Shown here in pieces: positions 6,413 to 14,559 of a stretch of DNA of 64,000 bases. Source of the stretch: JACQXX01 sp964639175 (GTDB lineage Bacteria > Acidobacteriota > Blastocatellia > Chloracidobacteriales > Chloracidobacteriaceae). Every line of letters begins with the position of its first letter. Within the stretch, counting starts at the first letter, position 1. The notes below the pieces were generated by a model. The model had not been told where the DNA came from. It did not search any database and saw only the letters and a program-made list of their open reading frames with translations. Position numbers and translations under genes: made by a program. Location of the stretch: contig CAZXCE010000001.1 in the NCBI GenBank assembly GCA_964639175.1, positions 1 through 64,000 of the forward strand, read 5' to 3'.

Positions 6413-8727
6413 ATGTTGACGAATTGCCGATTTGTTGTCGATCCTATCAGGTAAAAGGCTTGCACCCTGGACAAAGAGATTATTGGGCAAACCGGAAAGC
6501 TCTCTCGAAACAGTTGGCATTCAAACTCAAAACACCTGTTGCTATCGTGGTGCGAGATTCAGTTGTTTACGTGGTAATTGATGCAAAAGCTGATGAACCC
6601 GACAACAAATTTCAATTGATTGGCACTGTTGCAACTTTGCACAAAGCGGACACTTTTACTCTCAGTCCGGATGACCAAAGCGCTGAAGCAAATGAAATCA
6701 GGCTTCGCTTTCTCCAATTTCTCATTTACGAACCACTTAAACGGGATCGGAGACTTTGGCAACCAGCACCTGGGGGACCAGTGTTTGAAAAACACTGTGA
6801 GAAACTTGATGGTAATTTGGTTTTGTTTCGAGGGATGAAAATACGGGTCGTCAAACTTCCCAAAGGTGGCCTGGGTGCTTGCATCGATATAGTGAGTAAA
6901 TTTGCCTCAGCCGTCCCCTTACCTTCTACACTGAACAGGGGGGAATTCGAACGAAAATGGAAAAATCGCCCGCTGTTATACCGATATGGACATTACTGGT
7001 ACGAAATTCGTCCAACCGGACTTGACCCACGCGTTGCCTCTGATTATTTCGTTCCGTCAGGTAATAATTTTCTCTCTCTCTTTGATCTGGTCGACCGTGA
7101 AATTGGCTCTACTGGTTCCCAAGCAGGGCGATGTCGCCCTGATTCTTCGGTGGTTTCATATTTGAATGGGAGAAATGAGGAGCGCGGGGCGATTGCCTGC
7201 TTTTGTTACCCTTGTTTTGAGACCTCCGACCAGGAAGTTGATCAAATCCATCACAAAACTATTCTTGAACCTCATTTTCGATTGAAACTGACGAAAAAAT
7301 TCGTCGGCAAGTATCTGGCTAATACCGGGGTTGGGGATTATCGGCTGAAGCTAACAGCAACCCCGACTGAAGTTGAGACCAAGCGGCTCCAATGGCCTGA
7401 CCAATTGTTCGGAAATGGAGTTTTGGCTTCGGTTCGGGGAACTTCAGGAGCAGTCCATGCTCACCTGGAGGATTTTGGAAAGTGTCGCCTGAACTTGCTG
7501 AAGAATCCTCAAGCCGGTTTTTTCGTACAGCGCGTTCTTCCGCGTCAATATGTCATCATTCCTCAATCCGTTTGGGATGAACAAGGGGAAGCTTTTCTGA
7601 ACGACTTATCTGCTGAGATATCTGCTTTGCTCCCAAAGAGTGAGCGATATGATCCAATTCCAGTTGTATACGAAGATAGGGTGCAGAGAACATACCCATC
7701 TCAGGCAAAAGCAATTCTCGACGCAGCTAGAAAGAATTGTGGTAAATCAGGATATGCCTTAGTGATGATTCATCACGTGGAGGATCGAAAACTCCGCGAC
7801 GAAGATCAGCTTGCCGCAGCGGTGATCCGAGAACTTCAAAAGTTGGACATCCGGGCTGCTGTTATTCACTCGTCTACCATCAAAGAGTGTTATTCAGCCA
7901 CCAAAGACAAGGCAGGGAAAACGGTTTGGATCAAACCCTCCCATAAACGAGGGAAACTGATTGGTTACGTGCGGAACATCGCTCTCAATAAGGTTTTATT
8001 ATTGAATCAAGTTTGGCCTTTTGTCCTCGCTTCAGAGCCGCATGCGGATGTCGTGATTGGAATTGATGTAAAAGCTCACACTGCTGGTTTCGTCGTGGTG
8101 GGGGGTGGAGGACGTAGTATTCGATGGCTATACAAAACATCAAACCAAAAGGAACAGCTTGCTACGGACCGTGTTCGCTCTACTCTTTGTGAAATTCTCA
8201 GGCAAGAATTTGAATCCAGGCGTGAAGCTCTGGGGAAAATCGTCATCCAACGCGATGGTATCCTTTATGATTGTGAAGCGAAGGGGATGAATGAAGCCGT
8301 TACACAACTTAAATCTCTTGGAATTGTGAAACCTGATGCGTGGCTGACATTGATTGAAATACCCAAACATCCAAAAGTGCCCTTGCGTCTTTTTAAAGAA
8401 ACGCCAAGAGCAAGCGGTTTTCTTTGGGTTGAAAATCCAGAGGTCGGGGATTGCTTTGAAATGTCGGACAGGGAGGGGTTTGTATGTGCCACGGGCCGAT
8501 CCTATCTGAAACAAGGGACGGCTTTACCCTTATCAGTTCGAATTATTGATGGACCTCAACCAATCGGGGAATGTTTGGAGGATGTATTTTATTTGTCATC
8601 GTTGGCCTGGACCAAGCCTGATGATTGTTCAAGATATCCAATTACTGTACGTCTCAACGACCGGTTTTTACGGGATGCGGCTACGGCTTACGATGCCCAT
8701 GCGTTGGAAGAGGAGGCAGTGGCATGA
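6376..8727 (+). CDS. ago: Prokaryotic Argonaute, long form, apparently catalytic
   Basis: A 783-residue protein. The C-terminal PIWI domain shows all four slicer positions: D564 (VVIGIDVKAH), E593 (NQKEQLATD, 34 residues before the third residue, as in eukaryotic Ago), D627 (IVIQRDGIL) and D762 (VRLNDRF). The MID domain precedes it: ALVMIHH, then GYVRNIALNKVLLLNQVWPF (530-549), whose K/Q/W pattern matches the guide 5'-phosphate pocket region. The N-terminal 450 residues should hold the N, L1, PAZ and L2 parts. An unusual CFCYPC cluster lies at 275-280. GGAG lies 10 bp before ATG 6376, inside the nuclease gene. Such proteins use short nucleic-acid guides to cut invading DNA or RNA; guide and target type cannot be told from sequence. 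Confidence 0.88.
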   Translation: MGKLRTNIFPILNVDELPICCRSYQVKGLHPGQRDYWANRKALSKQLAFKLKTPVAIVVRDSVVYVVIDAKADEPDNKFQLIGTVATLHKADTFTLSPDDQSAEANEIRLRFLQFLIYEPLKRDRRLWQPAPGGPVFEKHCEKLDGNLVLFRGMKIRVVKLPKGGLGACIDIVSKFASAVPLPSTLNRGEFERKWKNRPLLYRYGHYWYEIRPTGLDPRVASDYFVPSGNNFLSLFDLVDREIGSTGSQAGRCRPDSSVVSYLNGRNEERGAIACFCYPCFETSDQEVDQIHHKTILEPHFRLKLTKKFVGKYLANTGVGDYRLKLTATPTEVETKRLQWPDQLFGNGVLASVRGTSGAVHAHLEDFGKCRLNLLKNPQAGFFVQRVLPRQYVIIPQSVWDEQGEAFLNDLSAEISALLPKSERYDPIPVVYEDRVQRTYPSQAKAILDAARKNCGKSGYALVMIHHVEDRKLRDEDQLAAAVIRELQKLDIRAAVIHSSTIKECYSATKDKAGKTVWIKPSHKRGKLIGYVRNIALNKVLLLNQVWPFVLASEPHADVVIGIDVKAHTAGFVVVGGGGRSIRWLYKTSNQKEQLATDRVRSTLCEILRQEFESRREALGKIVIQRDGILYDCEAKGMNEAVTQLKSLGIVKPDAWLTLIEIPKHPKVPLRLFKETPRASGFLWVENPEVGDCFEMSDREGFVCATGRSYLKQGTALPLSVRIIDGPQPIGECLEDVFYLSSLAWTKPDDCSRYPITVRLNDRFLRDAATAYDAHALEEEAVA

Positions 8728-9086
8728 GCGATATGGGGTTAAACTCAAGCCTTTATCTTGAAATGGGGCGTTTGGCAGAAGCTGCGGACCGGGCCATTCT
8801 TGCTCTGCGTGCTGGAAAAGGATTTCCTCAAGATGACGATTGTTTAGCTTTGGTCCAAATGCTTATAGGTAACAAGCAAGCCAATTGTCCCAACATTTTT
8901 AGAAATTTTTTTCTTCCTTCCATAACCACAACCGGCAGTCCGGGATATTCCTGGAACGATTTGGGAAGTGATTTATTGGTTGGAAAAACTGATCATCGAG
9001 TAATTGCCGCTTTGGAAATTATTGCCAGGGCATTGGAACGAGAACAAAACCAAACGCTCACCAGAATGAGAGGTTTTAGCGGATGA
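8724..9086 (+). CDS. Unknown small protein in Argonaute operon
   Basis: A 120-residue protein starting at ATG 8724, which overlaps the ago stop by four bases (ATGA); its own stop overlaps the next gene in the same way. It is mostly helical: an N-terminal SSLYLEMGRLAEAADRAILALRAG helix pair, a central DLGSDLLVGKTDHRVIAALE part, and a polar tail. There is no signal peptide, membrane segment, cysteine cluster or known motif. Overlaps on both sides suggest a fixed stoichiometric partner of Argonaute or of the peptidase-like protein. I do not recognise the family. Confidence 0.75.
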   Translation: MSDMGLNSSLYLEMGRLAEAADRAILALRAGKGFPQDDDCLALVQMLIGNKQANCPNIFRNFFLPSITTTGSPGYSWNDLGSDLLVGKTDHRVIAALEIIARALEREQNQTLTRMRGFSG

Positions 9087-10222
9087 ACAGGTATTTTGAT
9101 GGTTCAATTTCTCAAATGATTGAGCGTGGAAGGCGACTTCTCGGTCGGATTACATCCGCTAATCCCCCTTGGGAATTGAGACCTTTAGCAGCGGTTTGCA
9201 ACCAGAAAATCGAGGAAATCATTACGGAATTTGAAATTTTAGCCGATGATCCAGATCTTCTTCAGCCAGAAAACCAAAATGTACGGATAAGAATGTTCCG
9301 TCGCGCTATAAGAAGGTTGGATATGTTGGAAAACCGTGCGGTTGCCGCAATTTACCGTCATAAAAAAGACGATATCTACTTAACGCGGCTACTCGACCAA
9401 ATCTGTCAGGAAATCCATTATCCTTTAACCCAACCATTTATTTCAGGTCAATCCCAGTCTTACTTCTACATTGATTGTGAGTTAGATCTACTTTGCGTGC
9501 CCCTCTCCGAATCAGACTTTCTGCTTCACTTACCGGATTTGTATCATGAACTGGCTCATCCACTTCTGTCAGGAAAACACCATCCAGCAGCAGAATTGTT
9601 TTTGGAAGCTGCAAATCATACTCTTGGCGACATTCTGAGTTATTTTGAGCAAGCGTTGGATCGTGAAACAAGGGGATTGAGTCCAATTAGGTTGGCCGAT
9701 CAGTTGTGTGCCTGGATGAAGAACTGGTCTCCTTGGATTGTCGAATTATATTGCGATTTGTTTGCGGTCTTCACGCTTGGTCCCGCCTATGGTTGGTCAC
9801 ACCTTCACTTGGTCACAAAACACGGCGGCAATCCTTTTCTGATCGATTCAACCGGCAATGCAACTCATCCGGCAGATGATGCTCGGATGCAGGCTATATT
9901 GCATGGTCTTCGTTTAGGTGGATTCGACAAGCAAGCCGACGAAATTGAGAATCAGTGGGCTTTGTTAATCGATGTAATTGGTACCGAACCAGATTCCGAT
10001 TATAAACGGTGCTACCCAATTGAAATCATCGAAAACATTACTTTGGATGTACACCAGGCTGTCCAAAATTTGGGGTGTCGGATTGTGACCCCACAAGTTA
10101 ATGATCCAATTTATTCATTGCTCAATACTGCTTGGGATGAATTTTGGAAGGATCCCAATGGGTATGTAAATTGGGAAAAACAAGCTGTTCTTTGCTTGCA
10201 GCAAATTGAAATTACTACTTAA
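9083..10222 (+). CDS. Predicted HExxH zinc metallopeptidase-like protein in Argonaute operon
   Basis: A 379-residue, cytosolic, mainly helical protein. The sequence LYHELAHPLL gives an HExxH zinc motif (H155, E156, H159). A second conserved-looking segment IVELYCDLFAVFTLGPAYGW follows 62 residues later, where E221 or D225 could be the third metal ligand as in gluzincin-type peptidases. The first 140 residues are charged helices (RRAIRRLDMLENRAVAAIYR). It is the last gene of the operon, coupled to the 120-aa gene. A protease effector triggered by Argonaute target recognition is a plausible but unproven role; substrate and activity are unknown. Confidence 0.8.
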   Translation: MNRYFDGSISQMIERGRRLLGRITSANPPWELRPLAAVCNQKIEEIITEFEILADDPDLLQPENQNVRIRMFRRAIRRLDMLENRAVAAIYRHKKDDIYLTRLLDQICQEIHYPLTQPFISGQSQSYFYIDCELDLLCVPLSESDFLLHLPDLYHELAHPLLSGKHHPAAELFLEAANHTLGDILSYFEQALDRETRGLSPIRLADQLCAWMKNWSPWIVELYCDLFAVFTLGPAYGWSHLHLVTKHGGNPFLIDSTGNATHPADDARMQAILHGLRLGGFDKQADEIENQWALLIDVIGTEPDSDYKRCYPIEIIENITLDVHQAVQNLGCRIVTPQVNDPIYSLLNTAWDEFWKDPNGYVNWEKQAVLCLQQIEITT

Positions 10223-10258
10223 TCGACCATTCTGAATCACCGATTGGTTATTGGGGTA

Positions 10259-10350
10259 TAACCACGATTCGTGCTTATGCCGGTAGCTCCTCATTAACCG
10301 TGGAGGAAGAAACCTTTGAAAGAAGAAGGGTCCATCAGTACTCTTGTTAC
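10259..10350. repeat. Dispersed intergenic repeat, copy 1
   Basis: About 92 bp, including CCGGTAGCTCC and CCGTGGAGGAAGAAAC, recur with roughly 85 percent identity at 24911-25005 in the same orientation. Neither copy contains a gene. Both follow the end of an operon and lie near decayed transposase sequence, so this is probably a remnant or end of an inactive mobile element. The gene-free interval 10223-10582 otherwise shows only AT-rich sequence. Confidence 0.6.
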
Positions 10351-10582
10351 CTAAGAGAGTATATAATTCCATTAAAATCAGCGATTTATGTCTGATTTCC
10401 CTGATTTCCCAGGGATTATTGATGACAGTTTTTCCGCGCCTGGTCGGGGCTCAGTAGCATCGTTTCATTTTTTAAGCTATGAACGAATCTGAGCTATGCC
10501 CATAAACTCTTCATAGTAAAAGAATTATTGGTATTTTGGTGAATTATATACCCTCTAAAGAAAGAAGAGAAACAGGAGGTGG

Positions 10583-11214
10583 ATGATGGACGCAACGCAG
10601 GTATTTTGCTCGAATCTGGACTGTCCGGCAAAAGGGCAGACCGGAAAAGGAAATATTGGGGTACATAGCCGAAAAGAAAAAAGATACAAGTGACGGGAAT
10701 GTGGGAAGACGTTTGCGGAAATGGTCGGGACGCCGTTTTATCGGTTGCGGACGGGAATGGAGTTGGTGGTGACGTTGATCGCGTAGGGTGTCCGATCCGG
10801 GTAATCGTGGCCGCGTTTGGGCTGGATGAGCGGACGGTGGCAGACTGGCAGGCGCAAGCGGGAAAACAGTGTCAGCGGGTGCAAAAAGTGTTGGTGGAAC
10901 AGCCATGGGAAGTGAGCCAGGTTCAGACGGATGAAATCCGAGTCAACACCCAGGGTGGAGTGGTCTGGATGGCATTGGCCCCGAGTGTGGCTAGTCAGTT
11001 GTGGATCACAGGGATGGTTTTGGCGTATCGGGAACTGGAACTGGTGACAAGGTTGATGCACCGGGGCAAAGCATCGGTCTCGGCCCTGGCTGGTGCGATT
11101 CTGTTGTGTACCGACGGGTTCGCCGACTACGTCACGGCGATCCAAACTGTGTTTTGGGAAGCCGTTCTCCGCTCCGAACGCGGTCGTCCGGTACTGATGA
11201 GGATGGTTGGGTAA
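10583..11214 (+). pseudogene. Decayed transposase with zinc-ribbon N-terminus
   Basis: From ATG 10583 (AGGAGG just upstream) the frame gives a zinc-ribbon start VFCSNLDCPAKGQTGKGN, then stops at TGA 10691. The same frame continues as RECGKTFAEMVGTPFYRL to another stop (TAG) near 10787. Past there the reading shifts frame to IRVIVAAFGLDERTVADWQA (helix-turn-helix) and QVQTDEIRVNTQGGVVWMAL (DDE-like beginning), ending at 11214. At least one internal stop and one frameshift make it non-functional. The layout of ribbon, HTH and catalytic start resembles IS1-like or related transposases; the exact family is unsure. Confidence 0.75.
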
Positions 11215-11245
11215 GGAGATGCCAGCAATGTCATCTCCTTACCCA
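11208..11245. repeat. Perfect 14-bp inverted repeat with 10-nt loop
   Basis: The stem TGGGTAAGGAGATG (11208-11221) pairs exactly with CATCTCCTTACCCA (11232-11245). It lies at the junction between the end of the decayed transposase and the ISKra4 remnant. There is no T-run after it, so it is not a convincing terminator. It may be a transposon end or a product of the rearrangement. Confidence 0.55.
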
Positions 11246-11250
11246 CCAGA

Positions 11251-11390
11251 TCCACCAGACGGGGTGACACCTTCTGCTTCAGATCCGAACCAAAGTTCTC
11301 AATAACGACTTGCGGGAAACATTTTGTCGATGGTACCCAGGGATGAACGCATCGTAGGATTCATTGCTTGATTTGCCCCTGGTTTGACCC
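11251..11390 (+). pseudogene. 3'-terminal fragment of an ISKra4-type transposase gene
   Basis: The nucleotide sequence closely matches the last 140 bp of the intact transposase at 2294-2435, for example TTCAGATCCGAACCAAAGT and GGAAACATTTTGTCGATGGT, with scattered substitutions and a 9-bp deletion near the end. Similarity stops at the position of the original stop codon. It lies in the same orientation as the full copy, so the two form direct repeats about 9 kb apart around the partition and Argonaute genes. The 5' part of the gene is missing. Confidence 0.8.
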
Positions 11391-11431
11391 TCTTTCGAGT
11401 AACCAGCAGCATTGAAGCTTGAACTCCCGCT

Positions 11432-14400
11432 TCAGTTTTCTGTTTTCTCACGCTCAAACCAGCCGTAGAGCGCTGGCAAAATGAGCAGGGTGAGCAGGGT
11501 TGAGGTGATCAGGCCACCGATGACGACCGTTGCCAATGGACGCTGGACTTCGGCTCCAGCGGATGTGGCCAGGGCCATTGGCAAAAACCCCAGACTGGCC
11601 ACCAGCGCTGTCATGAGCACTGGTCGGACACGCGATTCCGCTCCATCCCTAACTGCTTTCGCAATCGGATAATGAAGCATCCGCAGGTAGTTGATGGCAC
11701 TTACAAGCACCAGCCCGTTGAGTACTGCGACCCCAAAGAGTGCGATAAAGCCGATACCTGCAGAAATGGAAAACGGCATACCACGCAAACCCAGTGCCGC
11801 CACACCTCCAACCGCCGCAAACGGGATTCCGGTGTAAATCAGAAGCGCCTGCCGGGTGGAACCGAATGTTGAGAAAAGCAACACAAAAATCAAAAACATG
11901 GCGATGGGCACCACCACCACCAGACGTTCCGACGCTTTCTGGAGGTTTTCAAACTGCCCACCCCAAGTCAGGTAATAACCCGCCGGGAGTTGCACTTTGC
12001 TGTCCAGCGCGGCCTGAGCTTCCGCCACGAAACTAGCGATATCGCGGCCCCGCACGTTAAGTTCCACGCCAATGCGTCGCCGCGTGTCTTCGCGGGAAAT
12101 TTGCGCTGGGCCTTCCACCAGTGAGATGTCAGCCAGTTCCGCCAACGGGATGCGGCCTCCATTGGGAGCCGCGACCGGCAGATTGCGGATAGCCTGCACA
12201 TCCCGCACCATCGCTGGGTCAAGCCGCACCACCAGCCCGAATCGCTGCTCCCCTTCATAGACCAGGCCGCCTTCTTTGCCCACCACAATGGATTCAACCA
12301 GCGTGTTGACGTCCTCGACATTGATGCCGTGCCGTGCAATCACCTCACGGCGCGGCACCACTTGCAACTGAGGCAACCCCGTGGTGGCTTCGACTTTGAC
12401 ATCCTCCGCGCCTTGAATTCCACCCACGACTCGGGCGATTTCATTAGCTTTTTTCTTAAGGATATCCAAATCGTCGCCAAACAATTTGATGGCCACATCC
12501 GACCGTACGCCAGAAATCAGTTCGGAGACCCGCAGCTCAATTGGCTGCGAGAAACTGAACTGAGCATTGGGTACTTGGTTTTCCAGTTGTTTTGACATGA
12601 GCGCAATCAGGGTTTCTCGGTCTCTGGCGCTCTTCCATTCAGCGGGTGGTTTCAGGGCAATATAGAGATCACTGAAATCCACACTCATCGGATCGGTGGC
12701 GACTTCTGCCCGCCCGGTTTTGGAAACCACCCTGGTTACTTCCGGGAATTGCCGCAGGACACGTTCTACCTCGGTCGTCGTCTGAATGGATTGGGTGAGC
12801 GAAACACTTGGCAGTTGCTGGACTTGAATGGCCAATGAACCCTCATCCAGCCGGGGCACAAATTCTGCCCCAAGGAGCGGGAAAACCGCTGCCGCAACAA
12901 GTATCAGCCCAGTCGCCAGTGCGAGTGCTTGCGAGCGATAACGAATTACGTGGTCGAGCGCTGGCCGATACCACCGTTTGGCAATGGCAATCAGCGAGTT
13001 CTCGCGTTCCGAGACTGGACCGCGAAAGATCAGCGTCATGGCAGCGGGCACGTAGGTCAGCGAGAGAATCATGGCTCCGGCGAGGGCGAAAATGACCGTC
13101 AATGCCATCGGCTTGAACATTTTTCCCTCAATTCCGGTCAGGCTCAGAATCGGCAGGTAGACCACGGCAATTATCAGTTCACCGAACATAGTTGCCTTGC
13201 GGACTTCCGCCGCCGCGTTGCAGATCGTCGCACGAAGTTCGCCCGGTGTGAGCGTTCGTCCCTGTTCATGCTGGCGTTCGCCAATTCGCCGAATAGCGTT
13301 TTCAACCATAATCACCGCGCCGTCCACCACCAAGCCGAAATCAATTGCCCCAAGGCTCATGAGGTTGCCCGACACGCCAAAGAAATTCATGCCAATGGCC
13401 GCCGACATCATTGAGAGCGGAATCACGGTTGCCACCAGCAACGCCCCGCGCCAGTTCCCCAACAACAAGATCAGCACGAAAATCACAATCAAGGCGCCTT
13501 CAACCAGGTTGGTGATGACCGTCCGAATGGTTCGGTCAATCAATTCTGTGCGGTCATAAAAAGGAATCAGCGATACGCCTTTGGGCAGGGTTTTCTTGAT
13601 CTGTTCCACCCGTTCTTTGGTCCGTTCGACGACAGTCCGGGTGTTTTCCCCTTTGAGCATCATGGCGATGCCGCAAACAATTTCGCCTTCGCCATCCGCC
13701 GTCACCGCACCCTGGCGAACAACTGCCCCGGTGGTAACGGAGCCCACATCGCTGACGAATACTGCAATCCCTTCCGGATTGGTCTTGAGCACAATTCGTT
13801 CAATGTCGGCACTGTTTTTTACCAGCCCGATGCCACGCAGCAGATATTGCTCCTCCTGGTGCTCCAAGTATGCACCGCCGACATTGGCGTTGTTGCGCAT
13901 CACAGCGTCCAGCACATCCCGCAGAGTCAAGCCGTGGGCTTGCAATTTCGTCGGGTCCAATTGCACCTGGTACTGTTTTTCCAGACCGCCGAAACTGTTT
14001 ACCTCAGTAATACCGGATACGCCCAGCAATTGCCGCCGGACAATCCAGTCCTGCACCGTCCGTAGTGACGTCGGATCGTAGCCACTACCTGGTTCGGCTT
14101 TTAGCTCATATTGGTAAATCTCACCCAGCCCAGTGGAAATCGGTCCCATTTCCGGCACACCAATAGTGGATGGAATCTGTTCGCGGGCCTGGGTCAGCCG
14201 CTCCGAAACAAGTTGACGGGCGAAATAAATATTGACTGAATCATCAAAAACCACCGTCACCGCCGACAAACCGAACTTTGACACTGAGCGGATTTCTTCA
14301 ATGTCAGGTAGCCCTGAGATAGTGACCTCAATCGGGAAGGTGATTTGGCGTTCAATTTCCAGCGGCGACAGGGCTGGTGCCGCTGTCAGGATTTGAACCT

Positions 14401-14536
14401 GGGTATTGGTCACGTCTGGCACCGCATCAATCGGCAACCGCCGATAGTTATAGGTGCCGCCGGCCACCAGCATGGCCGTCAGTAGCAGAATCAACAAGCG
14501 CTGGTTGACTGAGAAACGGATTATGGAATTGATCAT
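11432..14536 (-). CDS. czcA: CzcA-type heavy-metal RND efflux pump
   Basis: A 1034-residue inner-membrane RND transporter with N-terminal IIRFSVNQRLLILLLTAMLV and twelve membrane segments in two halves. The fourth-helix signature is DFGLVVDGAVIMVEN, typical of HME1/HME2-class pumps (Zn, Co, Cd, Ni) rather than copper pumps. Proton-relay aspartates lie in this helix. It exports metal ions by proton antiport through the adaptor and outer-membrane factor encoded just upstream on the same strand (24 bp to the adaptor). Length is normal for the family and the C-terminus is complete. Substrate prediction rests on the signature only. Confidence 0.9.
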   Translation of the reverse strand: MINSIIRFSVNQRLLILLLTAMLVAGGTYNYRRLPIDAVPDVTNTQVQILTAAPALSPLEIERQITFPIEVTISGLPDIEEIRSVSKFGLSAVTVVFDDSVNIYFARQLVSERLTQAREQIPSTIGVPEMGPISTGLGEIYQYELKAEPGSGYDPTSLRTVQDWIVRRQLLGVSGITEVNSFGGLEKQYQVQLDPTKLQAHGLTLRDVLDAVMRNNANVGGAYLEHQEEQYLLRGIGLVKNSADIERIVLKTNPEGIAVFVSDVGSVTTGAVVRQGAVTADGEGEIVCGIAMMLKGENTRTVVERTKERVEQIKKTLPKGVSLIPFYDRTELIDRTIRTVITNLVEGALIVIFVLILLLGNWRGALLVATVIPLSMMSAAIGMNFFGVSGNLMSLGAIDFGLVVDGAVIMVENAIRRIGERQHEQGRTLTPGELRATICNAAAEVRKATMFGELIIAVVYLPILSLTGIEGKMFKPMALTVIFALAGAMILSLTYVPAAMTLIFRGPVSERENSLIAIAKRWYRPALDHVIRYRSQALALATGLILVAAAVFPLLGAEFVPRLDEGSLAIQVQQLPSVSLTQSIQTTTEVERVLRQFPEVTRVVSKTGRAEVATDPMSVDFSDLYIALKPPAEWKSARDRETLIALMSKQLENQVPNAQFSFSQPIELRVSELISGVRSDVAIKLFGDDLDILKKKANEIARVVGGIQGAEDVKVEATTGLPQLQVVPRREVIARHGINVEDVNTLVESIVVGKEGGLVYEGEQRFGLVVRLDPAMVRDVQAIRNLPVAAPNGGRIPLAELADISLVEGPAQISREDTRRRIGVELNVRGRDIASFVAEAQAALDSKVQLPAGYYLTWGGQFENLQKASERLVVVVPIAMFLIFVLLFSTFGSTRQALLIYTGIPFAAVGGVAALGLRGMPFSISAGIGFIALFGVAVLNGLVLVSAINYLRMLHYPIAKAVRDGAESRVRPVLMTALVASLGFLPMALATSAGAEVQRPLATVVIGGLITSTLLTLLILPALYGWFEREKTEN

Positions 14537-14559
14537 GGTTCTTCCTTTCAGTGGCGGCG

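Noticed and set aside
10690..11214. An intact 174-aa gene
   Set aside because: Comparison of adjacent frames shows the missing zinc ribbon upstream in another frame with stops, so this is the tail of a broken transposase.
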